From Trogon surrucura (lineage: Eukaryota; Chordata; Aves; Trogoniformes; Trogonidae), in contig CM036619.1 in NCBI GenBank assembly GCA_020746105.1, forward strand, positions 13,740,238-13,804,237: a stretch of 64,000 bases of DNA, given 5' to 3'. Each line of letters begins with the position of its first letter. The stretch's first letter is position 1. The notes under the pieces were generated by a model. That model had not been told where the DNA came from. It was given only the letters and a program-made list of their open reading frames with translations, and did not search any database. This document shows positions 25,484-40,300 of this stretch, piece by piece. The position numbers and the translations under genes are program-made.

Positions 25484-25775
25484 CAAGAGTGTGTAGTGAC
25501 GGGACAAGGGGCAACAGTTTTAAACTGAAGCAGGGTGGGTTTAGACTAAATATCAGGAAGAAGTTCTTTACTGTGAAGGTGGTGAAATACTGGAATTAAG
25601 TTGCCTAGAGAGGTGGTGGAGACTCCATCCCTGAAGACATTCAAGGTCAGGCTTGATGGGGCTCTGAGAAACCTGATCTAGTTAAAGATGTCCCTGCCCA
25701 CTGCAGGGGGTTGCACTAGATGAACTTTAAAGGTCCCTTCCAGCCCAACACTGATTCTATGATTCTGTGATTCTG
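25484..25775 (+). mobile_element. CR1 LINE 3' fragment
   Basis: Plus-strand CR1 3' end. It begins in the 'SDGTRGN' segment of ORF2, passes '[24 protein letters not shown]' (positions 25516-25599, where an in-frame TAA follows), then LPREVVE-like text in another frame. It ends with the 3' UTR (TTGCACTAGATGA, GGTCCCTTCCAGCCC) and three tail repeats. It is about 290 bases, strongly 5'-truncated and coding-dead. Confidence 0.92.
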
Positions 25776-28700
25776 CTACTGCATGCTCTGTTTGCAGGAC
25801 TAATAATTTGGTTTCACTAAATTACATTTGAAAAGGTATGCAAGATCTCTAATTTGTTTACATTTCTTTCAGAAATTACAATTTGTTAACCAGGACACGA
25901 AGGAGAAGTACAGCTGGTTTCCCACATCCAGGTCAGTGTCCAGTGTTACCCCCAATGTTGCCACTGGTCTACTAGTTAGTCCATTGGATGGAAGAGTTTA
26001 CTTCTCAGTGACAATGTCTTCAGAACTAGTCTGTATTTGGGAGAAGAGAGATTTGTGTAAATCATCTTTTTCCAATCAAAATTTTCAGCTGAAGAAATCC
26101 TGATTAGATCTGAATCTGCAGTCAAAATGTCATATCGGAAAGAAAAAAATCATTGGCAATTTGGCTCTTTTCTCTTCGTCTCACTCTCTCAGACTGATCA
26201 AAACCAGGCAACTGAGACCTGAAAGATTGTGCTAGTGAAACTTTAAGATTATCTTCACATTATGAATCTCAGTTCCCAAATGAATAGTATTAAAACAATT
26301 TTTTTTTCCAACTGTGCTTTAACTGAAACATTTTTCTTCCTCTAGCAAGTGAAAATAGTGCATTTTCAATTGGTCAAGCCAATAAACCAGCAAAGTTGTC
26401 ATATTAGTTATTGTTGTTGAAGCAATGGAATTACAGGACATCAAACACAGAGAATTGTGCCAGAACACTCTCATCCTAAGATATAAGCTTTTGGGCTTTC
26501 CATCCAATCAAAAAGACACAGATAATGAAAATGCATGTCTAAGATATTTTGTGATTAATTGTAGAAAGCCCTAGGAACATTAGCTTAATAAACAGGGAAT
26601 ACATGTTATTAAAATATACTTGTCAATGCCCAGTTCTAATAATGACCGAATGAATAACACTTCTGTGATATATGAGGTGATGGCAAAAGGGAATGATAAG
26701 AGGGATGTCATAGCTAAAGGATTAAATTAAGTTGTTTGAGGAGGGCTACACCACATAGGGAGTCTCCCTAGATGCCCTGGCTGCAAAAGAGGACAGCTGT
26801 CATCATTCATACCTGTACTTTGCCTGGCTCTGCTCCCATGCAGGCATAAGCCCATGCACATATGTAGGATCCCTTCCAAAGGCCAGATGAATTTCTCCAG
26901 CACCTAAGTATGCTCTTTGCCTCATACAAAACTCACTGACAAGCTTTAATTTCACTTGTAAATTATGTACAGCACTAGGTAGGGCAGATTCCAGAGGAGT
27001 TGGAAAGCCAGTTGGATTTTTTTTCTTAACAATTTATGCATCTTTAGTGTATTTTATTTAATTTCAGGCAGATAACTAAAACAGTTCTGCCCATCACCAT
27101 CATATTGACTTGGGAGAAATAAGAAATTTTCTGAAAAAAAGCACACTAATATGTGTTCTGGCAGAGTCTTACATGATCATAGTATCAAAACCATTAAACC
27201 TGTTTATTCTCTCAGCAATGAATATACAAATGGCTTAGTTACAGTGACTTTCACATCCATTGATTTTAATGCGAGCAACACTTGCTTCAAGTGCAAGGTT
27301 GACTCTGTTTTTCTTCAGGCTCCTTCTTTCATGTCACAAATATCAGACAGACTTGGTTAGGACTAAACTTTTTTGATTCTAGAAATTAGTATTATGCCAA
27401 AATGCTTCTTGGGAATATTTCCAGTAACCTGGAAATGAAATGTGTAGAAAGTATAGTAGAAGGTGAATAGCAGTCTCTTTTTTTAAAAGAATAGAGACAG
27501 ATTTTCTGTATAAGTTTTTAAAACTTTTTCGTAAAAATATTGCAATTTATATTTGATGTCTGGAAGTCTTTAGTTAATAAGAAGCAGCAGTTAAGCTTCT
27601 TTTCAATGTGGCCCTTAAAAAAAATATTACTCGTTTTCATTGCATAATCATTACTTAGTTTACACACTGCTTAAATGGAGGTTTTATGCCTTAAATCACA
27701 GTGTAAAGCCTGGTGCTCATTAGAAAGTTTTTCTCTCCTCTCACAGCAGTTGAGCTCTAGCCTGATTAGTCTCTATTGCAGTTCCTGAAGTGGTACTCTG
27801 CTCCTTAAATTCCCACAATACAGGAAAACTGATTCCACTTTTTTTCTCCATGATGATGTCATCACATGCCACCCATATGTCTTGATCTTCGTTTTTCTCT
27901 CCCTTCTCCTCCTGCTCTATCCCTGTCCCTTGATGGCCTCACTTTCACAGTGCCGGTCCCACTGCCTGCAGGCCTATGCTGGGCTTTTAATTAGTGAAAT
28001 GATCAAGGTTACAAATAGTTTTTTGTTTTAGCCAAGTCTGAATAATTTAACTGAATGGATAACTGCTGCATGTCATGGTCCAACAGAAGAGGGCAATGGG
28101 GGAGTGGGTTCAGTACCTGGGGACAGGGACCCATCAGTTGGTTTTGCCAGTGAGTTGACAGTGTGAGCGTAGCTCCAACCAGCACCTCTATGGTTACCAG
28201 ATCTTCAGGGAAAATGCTTTAGTTTTGTTTCACTAACCACAAAAAAATGCTGCTAAATCACAGAACTTTTGCCTGCCTCTTGCAGTATCCAAATATCACT
28301 GTTGTGCCTCTGGCTGGCCCTGTAAAATTGTGTTTTCTCGAGAAGATAAAGGGCTCAAATGTTCCATAGTATCCTGAAAGGATCTGCCAGTGATTTATAC
28401 TGTATGTAGCATGTTCACATATGAGAACATGAATGGATGCTATCATTACATCCAACTGAAGTGATATAATTGGATAGCAAAGAGTCTAGGGGCTAATGGG
28501 GCTTGGCGCCATATTAAACAACTACTATGAAAACTCACAGAGAACACAAAGGAGTCCTGATACTGTAATTTCTCTGGTTACTATCACTTCCTAGGAAATA
28601 TTGCTACTACTGTAGCTATGAAAACAGAAAATCCATTTCCTACCTCATTACTGCAAAGCCAGGATCTTTTCCTTCAAGTTCCTCTAAAGAAAAAAAAAAA

Positions 28701-31700
28701 GTTAGGAATAAAAAAAAATCTGTGGGGATGTGAAGGAGTGGCAGAAGGGTCAATGCATAGTTAAATAGGGGTGGTCTGAATACGTCTACTGGGGCAGTAT
28801 GAGTGTGCTAGTGATCCACTTGGATTATTAAGACCAAGTTATCAGCATGAGGGGTCCATGACCCACATCAAGGCACGTAGTAGACTTTATTTTCTCAATT
28901 TTTACTATCATTCAACGTACTGCAAATCCTCCTGTAAACAAGTCCTTTTTTTTTTTTTTTTTGCAAAAACTTTTTTCTCACTTTCTTTGTAGGACTATAG
29001 TGGCGATCTCATCACACAATCCATCATCACCACCGCTACAGGACAGACAGTGTTATGATGTACTGCCTTGAAATATAGTGGTTATAGGACTGGGAAGACA
29101 TTTTCCTCTAGACAAAGGCATAAATGGTTTACACAGAAGTACACTAATAGATGGTTTAAAGGTGTATTTGATTGCTCTTGTGGCTTTGTTTTACATACAT
29201 CACATATGCACTAACCCTGGGTGTTGTAGGCTTAATGTGTGTGAGTTTGTGGATATGTTTCAATAAAACAGACTTGTCTAATATAGCAAATGCACAAAAA
29301 TGTTATAAATTGTCCATTTCTTTCAGTAATCTATGTTAGACATTGAACACTACCATCTGTTCTGGAGGGAGAAAAAGAAGTTGTTCAGAGGACTAACTGG
29401 CCCTGGAAGAAAATCACCTGCTAATCCACTATTCATTAGAGTTTGACTTATGCACAAATGCCTGAGGGTTTCTAACCTTTCCAAAACTGTTGGATAAGTT
29501 TGTTTTACAGAGTGTTCTGCTGAAGAAAAAAAAAAACCCAAACCAAAACCCACAAGTACTTCAATTTTGTTCATATGGTTTACCCTAACAGTGAGTCTAT
29601 TTACTGAGATTACGTTTTTATTAAGATGATCTGGACATTGCATATGGTTTCTTATATTTTACATCATTGGAAAGGCAGCTGGTTTGCTTAGATCAAGCTC
29701 CATCAGGATGGTTAGTGACTCCATCTACACAAGCAAATAAAGCAGTACCAAACAACACCCTGGACACAGCAACTCAATGGTCTCTACTGGAACGTTGTTA
29801 GGATGGTCCATGGCACTGTGTTGACTGAGTTGATCTTCCATACAACCCCAAGGAAGGGTTTAAAGATTAGTGCAGGCCAAGGACACTTCCTTTTGGTGGA
29901 AGAACTATGGAGACCTTGGGCAGCTATAATTTACTGCTACAGATATGTCATTTTACGCTCAGAGATTCTCTGTATTTATCTGTATTTTCATCTGTTTTTT
30001 TCCTCAAGTTATAGACTACAAACTTTCTGGGGCAAGGAATTTGTTCTCTTTAATCACATAGCACACTAGAATCCTGGCCTATGACTGTGCCCCCTTCTGC
30101 AATCCAAATAATAAATCATGCTAAAACTAATTCTGAATAATGCTTTGGACAAGGACATAGTAAAGAATGGCATAGAAAAGAACTGTCAAAAAGCAGAGAA
30201 GAAAGCAAACAGCTACATTACTCACTGTGGAAACCATTTATTTACTTATCCTTGTTGTCCATGGACATTTATGTTGGTCACAGAACAAGAAATCAAAGGA
30301 AGGTTTGAACACATTTTTCATCTACTACTCTTGCTGAAATTATGTACAGTTGCTGTCACGTACGACTCTTGATGCTGTCATGAAGCAGTCCCTCCTTACA
30401 CTGTGTGTTAGAAGGCTGGAATGAAGGGCTGGCTGCCATGAACTTTTCCTTTTTCTTCCTGATGCTTCTAAACACAAACACTTGGAATCACTTTTAGAAG
30501 GGAACCCTGTATTCATGCAAAACAACAAGGAATTCCAGCAGCAAGACAGATACATCTGGACAATTTGGTAGCCTCCCAAGCTTTCATTTAACTATTACAT
30601 TGATGACCATATTTCGTTCCAGTACATGTGGAAATCTCCAGTCTACAACTACAGAAGGCTGGTGTTGACATTTTCGACGCATTCAGGGCACTCCCAAATA
30701 TTACAAATGTACTGATGCATCAGTTGGAGTTCTGACGTTAATGAAAATGTATAAATATTACAAACAACCTGATCTTTAAAGTCACAGATAGGACCAAATC
30801 ATTTGGTAAGTGTATTTCTGCTGAAGGCAAAGAAGTTATAGCCCAGAAGTAATTTGGATGAGGCAGTGACTTTGAATCATACTGCAGTGTGTCTGAGAAT
30901 ACACATTAGTTCTTGAAAATAGACTGGGGAAACATTTAGCAGTTTTGTGTCAGGTATAAAATACGTTACCCAGGTCAACACATGAAGAAAGCTAATTATG
31001 TCATACATTATGTCAGTGAGGGCCCTCTGTTTCAAACATGCAACCTATTACCCTCAGTAGATAGGAAGGCAATATTTTTCTGTGAGATCTGAGGTGATGA
31101 GAACAAATACAGATTATTCTCCAGCTCAAATCCCAGTCCTAATTAACTAATTAGGTTAATTCAGTGGCTTTTCACAGGTGTAGATCAAACAACTGTGTCT
31201 TTGGCTGTCAGGCAATTCTAAAATCTCACTGGGGTATTTTTCCTTTTCCCCTTTCACATCAGTCTTATCTGGTTACATTCAAGAACAGTACCTTTGAGAA
31301 CAGCTAGTCAAAAACAAATAGAAAAAACTCAGAAGAGAAATTTCAGGTCATATTTTTAGCCGTGATATATTTGAACACTTTCATTGATTTCAGTGGGGTT
31401 TTCCTATCTGTACCAGCTGAGAATCTGTTTCACAATATTTGAGACACTAAGACTGAGCTTCCCAGCATTGCCGCATTACCTGAGAAGATGATAACTTCCA
31501 AGAAGGAGAATGCTTCAGACTTTCATTTTTGTATTTTTTTTTGGGTCTGATAAACCTTCTCAGCTGTTAATAGACTTCTGAAGCTAAGAATCTGGGCTTT
31601 ACTGAAAGTTTTCCTAACCTCAAACACAAGTCTGAATCAAGGATTACTAGATCACACTGTATGATTTAAATCCAATTACAACAGTTAATCCATTTATGAA

Positions 31701-33682
31701 AAAGACATCAGCTTCTAGAGTCTTTTAATTATGTTCTGCAATTGTGATGAATGTTTCGAACCATCACAGATAAAAGGCATAAAAATTATTTTAGGAGCTT
31801 TGTGTCTCCTGCATCTCATCAAATTTGTAAACTTCAAGATCCCCTGCTCTGGGACACTTCAACAAAATTACTCCATGAAAGATAGGTGAGTATCACAGAT
31901 AAAGATGACAGAGATTTTGGCCTGCACTTTCAATCACAACCAAAAATACTTAAGAAGGACCACAGCTTGGGAAAAGACCCAGTAGGTTCATGAAACTCCA
32001 TAACAAGGTAATACAGGGACCATTGTTAACCCAAATCAGACACACATAAAGTGACTTATTCAATTTGGTCAAAGATTTCAGACTGTTAAATAATTATTCT
32101 GAGTTGCGTAATTTTGATTAGACTTTATCTCCTGAGAGGATGAAAATAAAGTGCTTGGTGGAACTACGGATATTCAACTGTTTATAACTTTTTTTCCAGT
32201 GGACAATTTTTGTGTGCAGTCTCAAAAAAATATACTAAAAAGAAAATTAAAAAAATATGTGGACCATCAATATCTATCCTGACCTTCTTCCCCATAAGCT
32301 CTTCACCTCCCGTTACATAAAAATATCAGGAAGATTCAATTGTGACTGTCTATCCTGAACAAATACTGTGGTTCCTTTTTCATTTTCCACAACACCATGA
32401 ATTATGGATGGACTGTCACTTAGAGCCGACTTTTTTGGCTACATCTGATATTATCTTGGATATGCTTCCTCTTGTACCGAAATGGAAATAAGTATCTGAG
32501 GTGCTGAATGTTCCTTATTGCCATTAGTAAAGGACTATTAAAAAAAAAGTTGATTTTCCTTCCGTCTGTTGTTGAGTGCACTTGCTGATTACGTTTGCCT
32601 GCTGTCTTTGTCAGCCTAATAGCTATGGTGGTGAGGAAGTGAAGTTCATTTACTTTATAACAAGCATAATAACATTCTCAAAGGGTATATTTTGAAAGAA
32701 AACAGGCCATTGTGAGATCGGATTCAGACAAGCGGGCTTTCAGAGCAAGCATTTGCCTTTTTGGCTGTAATGAACATGCCAGCGTCTAAACTGGAAAACA
32801 CATGTGAGCCCACAGCAATGGTAGAACAAACAACTGCCTTGCTCAGGCTCACAGGCTAAAAAATAGCATGGGAAGTTTCATTTTGATGTTTCATCTACTT
32901 ATTGGAAAACGAAGTAAACCAATTTGAATTACAGATTATATGCTTTGGCCAAAGTTTTCACATCTGCCTAGGAGATTTGGCTATTAAGTTCCTGAGCTTT
33001 AACAGGGACGATGGTCCAACATCTTTGTACAATTTTGGAAATCTCAGTCAGACCACATAAGCTAAACACATAAACCACATAGAAGTTAAAAGGCCTTATT
33101 TTCCTATCATACCCTGAGAGTCTCATGTGCAGACTAAGAGATCATCCTTTCTGCCTTTTTTCATCTCCCCTGTACTCTGGTTGATGGACCTAACTACTTA
33201 GTTCAGCTTAGCAGGCTTCCCATGGTGTGTGGAGATCAGGGTAACATCCTACCTTGTTTCAAGCCAACAGACATTTACATAGTTTGAATTATCATTGGAA
33301 ATCTACCCAGTATTTCTTGGAGCTAGAGCTTAAGCATGTAGGTACCTGGTAAAGTTAGCAGAGAAAAAGTTGTGGCTGTATCTAGCTGAGCTGCAGGAAT
33401 TGACAGTATGGAAGGCCTAAATCCGAAGTACATTTTGCTGGCTTAAGTATGTATTATTTTAGTGTATTTTAGTTGCATCAGAAAAGAACTAAAACCAGGC
33501 ATGTGGTCTGTGAGACACAAATTGTGTTCTGACTAATGATGTGTCTGTTTTAAGCAGCTGCTGTAGAGGTCCCCACAGTGCCACATGGATTTGCGCAGCC
33601 CACACCTCAACTAGAGCTAACATAGCCGTGGTGGGCTGGGTAATTTAATCTGTGGGTTTAAAGATTCCTTGAGTACAAGTAG
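25776..33682. other. 7.9 kb of anonymous DNA
   Basis: No CR1 and no recognised gene. It contains a 17-base T run at 28946-28962, an A run near 29525 and scattered short homopolymers. A small open segment with splice-like flanks at 25873-25931 is reported as a finding. All other open frames are short and unconvincing. Confidence 0.5.
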
Positions 33683-34378
33683 TCACAAAATGACAGAATG
33701 TTAGGGGTTGGAAGGGACCTCTGGAGATCACCACCCACCTGCCAGAGCAGTTTCACCTAGAGCAGATTGCACAGGATAGTGTCCAGGTGGGTTTTGAATG
33801 TCTCGAGAAATGGAGACTCCACCAACATTCTGGGCAGCCTGTTCCAGCACTCTGTCACCCTCAAAGTAAGGAAGTTCCTCCTCATGTTTAGATGGAACTT
33901 CCTATGTTCAAGTTTGTGCCCGTTACCTCTTGTCCTGTCACTGGGCACCACTGAAAAAAAAGACTGGCCCCATCCTTCTTTAAATATTTCTAGGCACTGA
34001 AAAGATCTTCCCTCAGTCTTCTCCAGGCTAAAAAGACCAAAGTCCTTCAGCTTTTTTTTTCTTAAGAGAGTTGTTCTAGTCTCCTAATCATCTTCATGGT
34101 CCTTTTCTGTACCCTTTCCAGCAGTTCCCTGTCTCTTTTGAACTGGGGAGCCCAGAACTGGACACAGTATTCTAGGTGTAACCTCACTAGGGCACAGTAG
34201 AGGTGGAGGATAAACTCCCTCAAACTGCTTGCCACACTCCCAGGATGCCATTGGCCTTCTTGGCCACAAAGGCACATTACTGGCTCATGGTCATCCTGTT
34301 GTCCACCAGGACTCCCAGATCTTTTTCCTCAGAGCTGCTTTCCAGCAGGTCAGTCCCTAACCTGTACTGACACATGGT
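33683..34378 (-). mobile_element. CR1 LINE 3' fragment, 5'-truncated
   Basis: Minus-strand CR1. The 3' end begins near 33683 with weak tail repeats (AGTCACAAAATGACAGAATG) and GGGGTTGGAAGGGACCTCTGG. Coding text follows on the minus strand to about 34378 ('CQYRLGTDLLES' segment). Landmarks include '[22 protein letters not shown]' at 33757-33951 and '[23 protein letters not shown]' at 34062-34277, in different frames. About 700 bases, inactive. Confidence 0.93.
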
Positions 34379-37300
34379 GACACCTTACTTCAAAGTGCTG
34401 CTGGTGAAGAAAATGGATGTTTTAAGTGATCAAACTGGTTGGTTTGATGTCCTCGGTCAGTCACTATGGAGTGGTAAAACTGACCTTTCTCCACATCAAA
34501 AACAGGTAAGAGTGATATTGCCTCAACTGCATCCCACCAGGCTGTCTCCAGTCTTTTGTCCCTGGACATCTGAGTAAGGCCTTGGCCAGTCTCCAGTTGT
34601 TTCCATCTCGCCCGAGCTCTTGCATTCCTCCTTGCCAAAACCAAGCTGAAGGGGTGCAGGGATGGGGTATACCTATGTCATTTCCCCACAGGGCTCCTTG
34701 GGAAGTTGGGACATGTAGCCAAGGTCCAGCATTTCACATGAAGCTTCTGTTTACCAGGGTTCACTTTTAAAAACACCATGGTATTTGGGACTTGCCCACA
34801 CTGCCTCAAGGCTGGCATGTCCTTCCATATGGATAGCACTGTGACAAATCTAGCAGCTGAAGCAGACCTTCCAGAGCCTCCATGGCCGAGCATATCTAGC
34901 TGGTTAGCCCAGAGTTTGTGGCTCACAGATTGTCCACCACCTTCCAGTGGGATGCCAATAGAACAGCCAGGTGTACTGCAAGTGGATGGAGACAGCCCAC
35001 ATGGCTCTTACCACTACTTTGGATGACAGAGCGGGAAATTATAGGTAAAATGACAGGACAAAAAGGGTAAGGAGGCTGAGTCTGCTCCTCCAGACAATCC
35101 TTCCTGAAAAACACAAAACTCATTTGCAGGGCAGTGCGTAAGGAAGCCCATAAGCTGTTCTTCCCTGAGGTCTATGTCACACAGAAGGGTTCAGCTCTAC
35201 CTCTTGCAGTCACTCTCGTTTCAGCAGATCAGGTACCCTGGACTTGCTGCAGTCTGTGGATTCACAGGAAAAAGTTCATTTGCAGTTTGTATGTACCACA
35301 GTGTAAGATTCATCTCATTATTAAAGGGTGTGTTGTTAGACAGGTAACGAACATGGCACTAACTCTTCTCAAAAACAGGTATACCACTGGTAGACTTACT
35401 CGAAAATTCATCTAAGAGCATAGTAAAAATACAGTCTTTAAAGTAAGAAAATTCTGACCTCAGATGCCAAGAGGAGATTTATATGAGAGTTTAGAGTTGT
35501 GGCTTTCTTTGGGAACTTGTTCTTGGATCTACTCAAAGGTTAATTTTCTCACAGTTTTGAGAGAGTTTTTTTACCTGAAACATGTTTGAAAAGTGTGACA
35601 CTCCTGACAGAATAGCACTGGGCAATACTGAAGTGGTGTTGTCAGATACTTCTTTATGAGCCTAACTTGGAAAAAACATTTATAGACACGCTTAATGTTA
35701 CTGGTATTTAAGGACCTGACAGGAGTTCAACTTTGTTGGCTAGGCATGACTGCAGAGTGACAATCTCGGTGTTTTTATTTGTACCAATGGTTTGATATAG
35801 TCAATGAAACTATTGTAAAAAGCATTACCTGAAATCTTCCACTTCTTTGGTTCGGTCTGTTTCTATATTGGGTCCTGTGCATCTGTTTCTCTTACTTTTG
35901 TTCCCCTTTGGTCCTAGAAAAGAAAATTTCACTCCTCATTGTTTGCAGTTTTTTTGTTTGTGTTTCAAGTCTTCTGAAGTCTCAGAGACTTACCATCCCT
36001 GGAGACAGAGTACCAGATGAGGTAAATCAGTAGCAGAAACTCTACGGAGAATCTTCTTTGACATGTTTCATTGTGTCTTTTCCCATACTTAGGGTCAAAG
36101 TGGTCACCAAATACGGGTATAGGAACACACTCACCCTTAATATTCATTACCTTCCTTAGTAGTGCAGGGCACTGGGTGGCATCCACCAGCAGTGGCAAGG
36201 TGGATCTGACATACTGGTTTCACATCAATACATAGCTACGAACACTTTTTACACAATTTTACCTTTTTTTCTGGTTTTGGCACATAATAGCATTGACTCC
36301 TTTTTTACTGCAGCATAACAGAAGACCTACAGCCCTGTTGGAACTTTGGTTTTCTGATAACCAATAAAATAGATTTAAATTATCACTTCATAGATGTTCT
36401 AAATGTTATTAATGTTTGACTAGACTGTGCCGAAATACTTAATGTGCAATTATCAAAATTATTATTTTAACACTGAGCTAATTTAATAGTAGCTGGATCT
36501 ACACAAAAATTTTAGACGGACCACTGCAAAGCTCGTTTGAAAATTGTATTGTCTCTATGTGTGCAGACTCGACATGTTGCAGAGCAGAAATCATTAATAT
36601 TTTCCATAGTTTATAGATTTATTTTAATTCTCAAGTAATTAAATATGAAACATGGCACATTTTCAGGTTGTTAGTAGCTTTGAATAAGATGAAAACCCAA
36701 CTAACTTAAATTCTGGCCAAGCAGATAACTACCTGTATTTAATATGTAACCATAACCAAAGTCTACGTGAAGTCAATATAGAATTAATCTTCCTTTCAAT
36801 TTCAAGATACTTACAGACAAGGCATTTGGATTTCCCTAGAGATTCAAAAGAAACTTTTTTGTACTACACATCACATGTTTTCATAAGCCACAGAAGATTT
36901 ATGGTGTATAACTGTGCAAATAGGTGGTATAAAAAGGTCAGAATCTTTGCTGAAATCTTAGATAATTATCAAGTAAGAGGGAGTTCCTTACATTTACTGA
37001 CCCCACGTTGTCGTCACAGCACACAACAGAGTAACTGAAGGTGGTGGTGGTGGGATGCTGCTCTGTGCCAAGAAAGCTGGTACTTCGTGTCTATAGGAGG
37101 TTGAGAAAGAACTGGAACTTGCTTCTGTTTTGGCTTTTCTTTTAACTTCTCCAGATCCCACAAGCATACCAACAATAGTGAAAACCCCAAAACACATCTA
37201 AGAAATATGAAAGCTGCGTACAAATAAGGCACTAAAATAAGTCATTAAGTCTTAAAAGGCAGAAGTCCCTCTGCTAGAAGGAGTTTTTATCCCTCCACCC

Positions 37301-40300
37301 TCACTGAGACAGCGGAAACGTTACAGACAGCATGATGCACAATGAGGGCACAGCCTTCAGTTTTATGCAGAAGGAATTTGTATGACATAGTGATGCTTAA
37401 GAGTGAAAAATAGCATGGATAGATGAATAGGCAGTGAGACGGACAGACAGATAGCACCATGGGAGCTACAAAACACTGCCCAAACTGGATTTATGCTACT
37501 CCCACTGAGCGTAGTATTACTCGTGCAACTCGGCTGTATCTCCGGTGAAACACGTGGAGCTGTTGGTGTTGAAAGGGCCTCTGAACTAATAAGCACTTCA
37601 AACATTTTTCCAAACATTTCTGATGTCTCTGAATGACCCTTTCTTGTTTCCTCATGTTCACCACAAACCACTGTTAACCCCACGACAGCATCCAAACAAG
37701 AGGCTTGTCGGACAGCTCTGGGGGAACGACTTGCCACCACATTTATCACCATCTTTTCCATCTCTTGGGCTTTTGTGACCCTGACAGTTGTTTGGGCTCA
37801 GTTTTCACTGGCCAGTTGGGATGAAACTGAGCCTGCCCTTCAGCTGAAGAACCCAGTGGCTGGGTGGGCCTGGAGCAATGGCCTTTTTTTTCCCCTTCTT
37901 GTTTAAGCCTCCTGTGAGTAACTCTCTGCAGCTGTCCATAAACATTGCTTTCTGAAGGGAGTGAGAAATGTCTGGGGCAGGCCCTGCTCTCGCTGTTCCT
38001 CAAATGAAAATAAATACTGCCGTCAGCCGTTACACAGAGAGTTGCCACGTGTTGTCCCGTAGTTTCACAACCACCTTAGGTCATTATTTTCTAAAAGGCA
38101 TTTCTAGCACTAACTCTCTGGAACCTAAAGTGTCTCAAAATGATGAATTTACAAGTAAACGCATACTACACAAGAAAAAAGTGTACTTAGCCAGTGAGCC
38201 AAATCCCACACTCCTTATTGCCTCTGATAAACCACACAATTAGTGACGTGTATATGGAGATACTTATGAAAAGTGTGAAGCATATGTATATATGGGAACA
38301 GCAAGTACGTCTGCAGCCAGGGCGAATTTTGCCTCCCAAGAAACTGTTGTTATCCCAAAGCTGTGCACTGGCACTCACTTTGCACAGACCTTTGCCGGCT
38401 GAAGTAACCACCTCCTCTGGCTTATTCTTTCATCTGTGCCCATCCTGCATCATGAGGATTGGCTTGTGCCTTCTCAGTTGCTTCACAACTCCTTGGCCAA
38501 GGTCATCTGAGCAATCGACAAGCTACTCATGGATCACCTGCCGCCTCTGTGTCATGGTGAAATCAAACCCCTTTCCCCCTGCACCCCAACCACCAGGGCT
38601 TTGTCTCTGTCCCACCACCAGTGACCATTGTCCCTCCAATGTGTTGGTCCCAGGGCTCAGCACAGTGTTTCCTCATGCAGTGTGGCCACACAGCCAGGCA
38701 AAATCTAAGGAATATCGACATCAAGTACTTTCTTGCATAGCTTATTTTGACTAAAAAGGGCTGGCTTTAGCCTGTTGTCTGTCTCAGACAGAGGATCTAA
38801 GGAGGCAGCAGTCTCCCTTGAGGGCATGGTTGCAAGCTGACAAGAGTGGGCTGGCAATGGCAGTGTCCTCATCTGGCACCACCATGGCTGGCCAGGGATG
38901 TCTAGCCACAGCCATATTTTTCAGAGCTAAGTGTAGGATGTGAAAGAAAAGTCCACTTCTTTCAGATCTGCTTTTGCTTTCCCTTTGATCTTTCCAGCTT
39001 TGCTGTCTTCTAGGCATTTGGGTTTGAGAACAGGATGAATTGGTTTAACAGTTAAAGCTTTTGTTTTTGCTTTCTTTTCTTTGTCTGAATTCTGTAGAAC
39101 TGAAACTTCATTCCAACTTTTGATTCAAATTTTTCATCATCCTTGACTGATGAAAACTTTTCAGTAAGGACCTGAGATCTTTGCCTCACACGACACAGCA
39201 ACAGAAACACTGGTCTAGGTTCTCAGTGCCTATCAAGTCCATGCTCACTGTGTCTAACAGTAACCCAGAAGAAATGTGTTAGAGTAGATAATAATGGAAA
39301 GTATATCACGAACTACATAAATCCAAGTATGACAGATACTCTGGCTTGTATTCCTCATAAGCAAGGCATAGGCATGAAATAAAGGTAGTTACAGCTCTTT
39401 TGCATGGGTTCCTTTTAAAATCAGCTTTCATGTCAGAATTCAAATAGAAATAAAACCTTAAAAATGCTTTCACAGAGTAGAGCACTGTCAGAACTTTGCT
39501 TCCCAGGTTATTAACACAAGCTTTTCTACAAACCTTTTGTCATGTCCCACCACCACCACGTCAAAGACCCACAATACCTTCTGAATAAAATGCATTTTAA
39601 AAAAATACAAACTGTTTCAGTGTTTTCAGGTTGATGCAATGACAACTTTTGATGAAGTCTCACTGTTGAAGGTATTCCAGGTGGTCCCAAGGCCACCTTT
39701 CTCTTAGCATTAGGTCTGAGTGCATTATTGGGGAGGAGTGACAAGTAGATCTCTTTCAAGATTTCTTGCAGTGAACTCTTTGGTGTGTTGACCATCTTCA
39801 TATACTGATACAGCAAATAAAGAAAAGGGGGTTCATATTTTGTATATGGCTATAACTGAATTAATAAAAAACATCCAACAAATAAAACAGCAAACTCTGT
39901 GGAAGTAGGAGATTAAAGTAGGATGGTTTTGTTCAGAACCTACAGAGTTGTCAAACTATGTGGCAGAAGAATCCAGAAATCTTTCAGTCTAATCCCTCTA
40001 GGATGATGCAGTTATCTCACTGTTTTTAACACTGGTTAAATGTGTTTTTTAAAACAGAGTACTTATTTTCAATATTACTTTATTTTTAATTTCAGGCACA
40101 TAACTACTCAAGATTTTTTAAATGCCCAGCTCACAAAACAAAACTAAACAAACTCAGAAACTGCATTGAATAGGACAACAACAGAGCTGGAAGTGTTAGA
40201 TAAGAGCCCAAAACAAGTCCCAAAACACTGATAGCAATAACAGATGATGCAAAGACCCTGTAATCTCAAGGACACCTTGTAGTGAAGAGCCAGCTCCATG

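Noticed and set aside
37363..38048. Two adjoining minus-strand frames (132 and 100 codons)
   Set aside because: They might suggest a frameshifted gene, but the Ser/Thr-rich text matches nothing I know and both could arise by chance.
38194..38754. 186-codon plus-strand open frame, the longest outside CR1
   Set aside because: The text is Pro/Ser/Cys/Leu-rich with no recognisable domain, shorter frames overlap it on the other strand, and a frame this long is plausible by chance in 64 kb read six ways.
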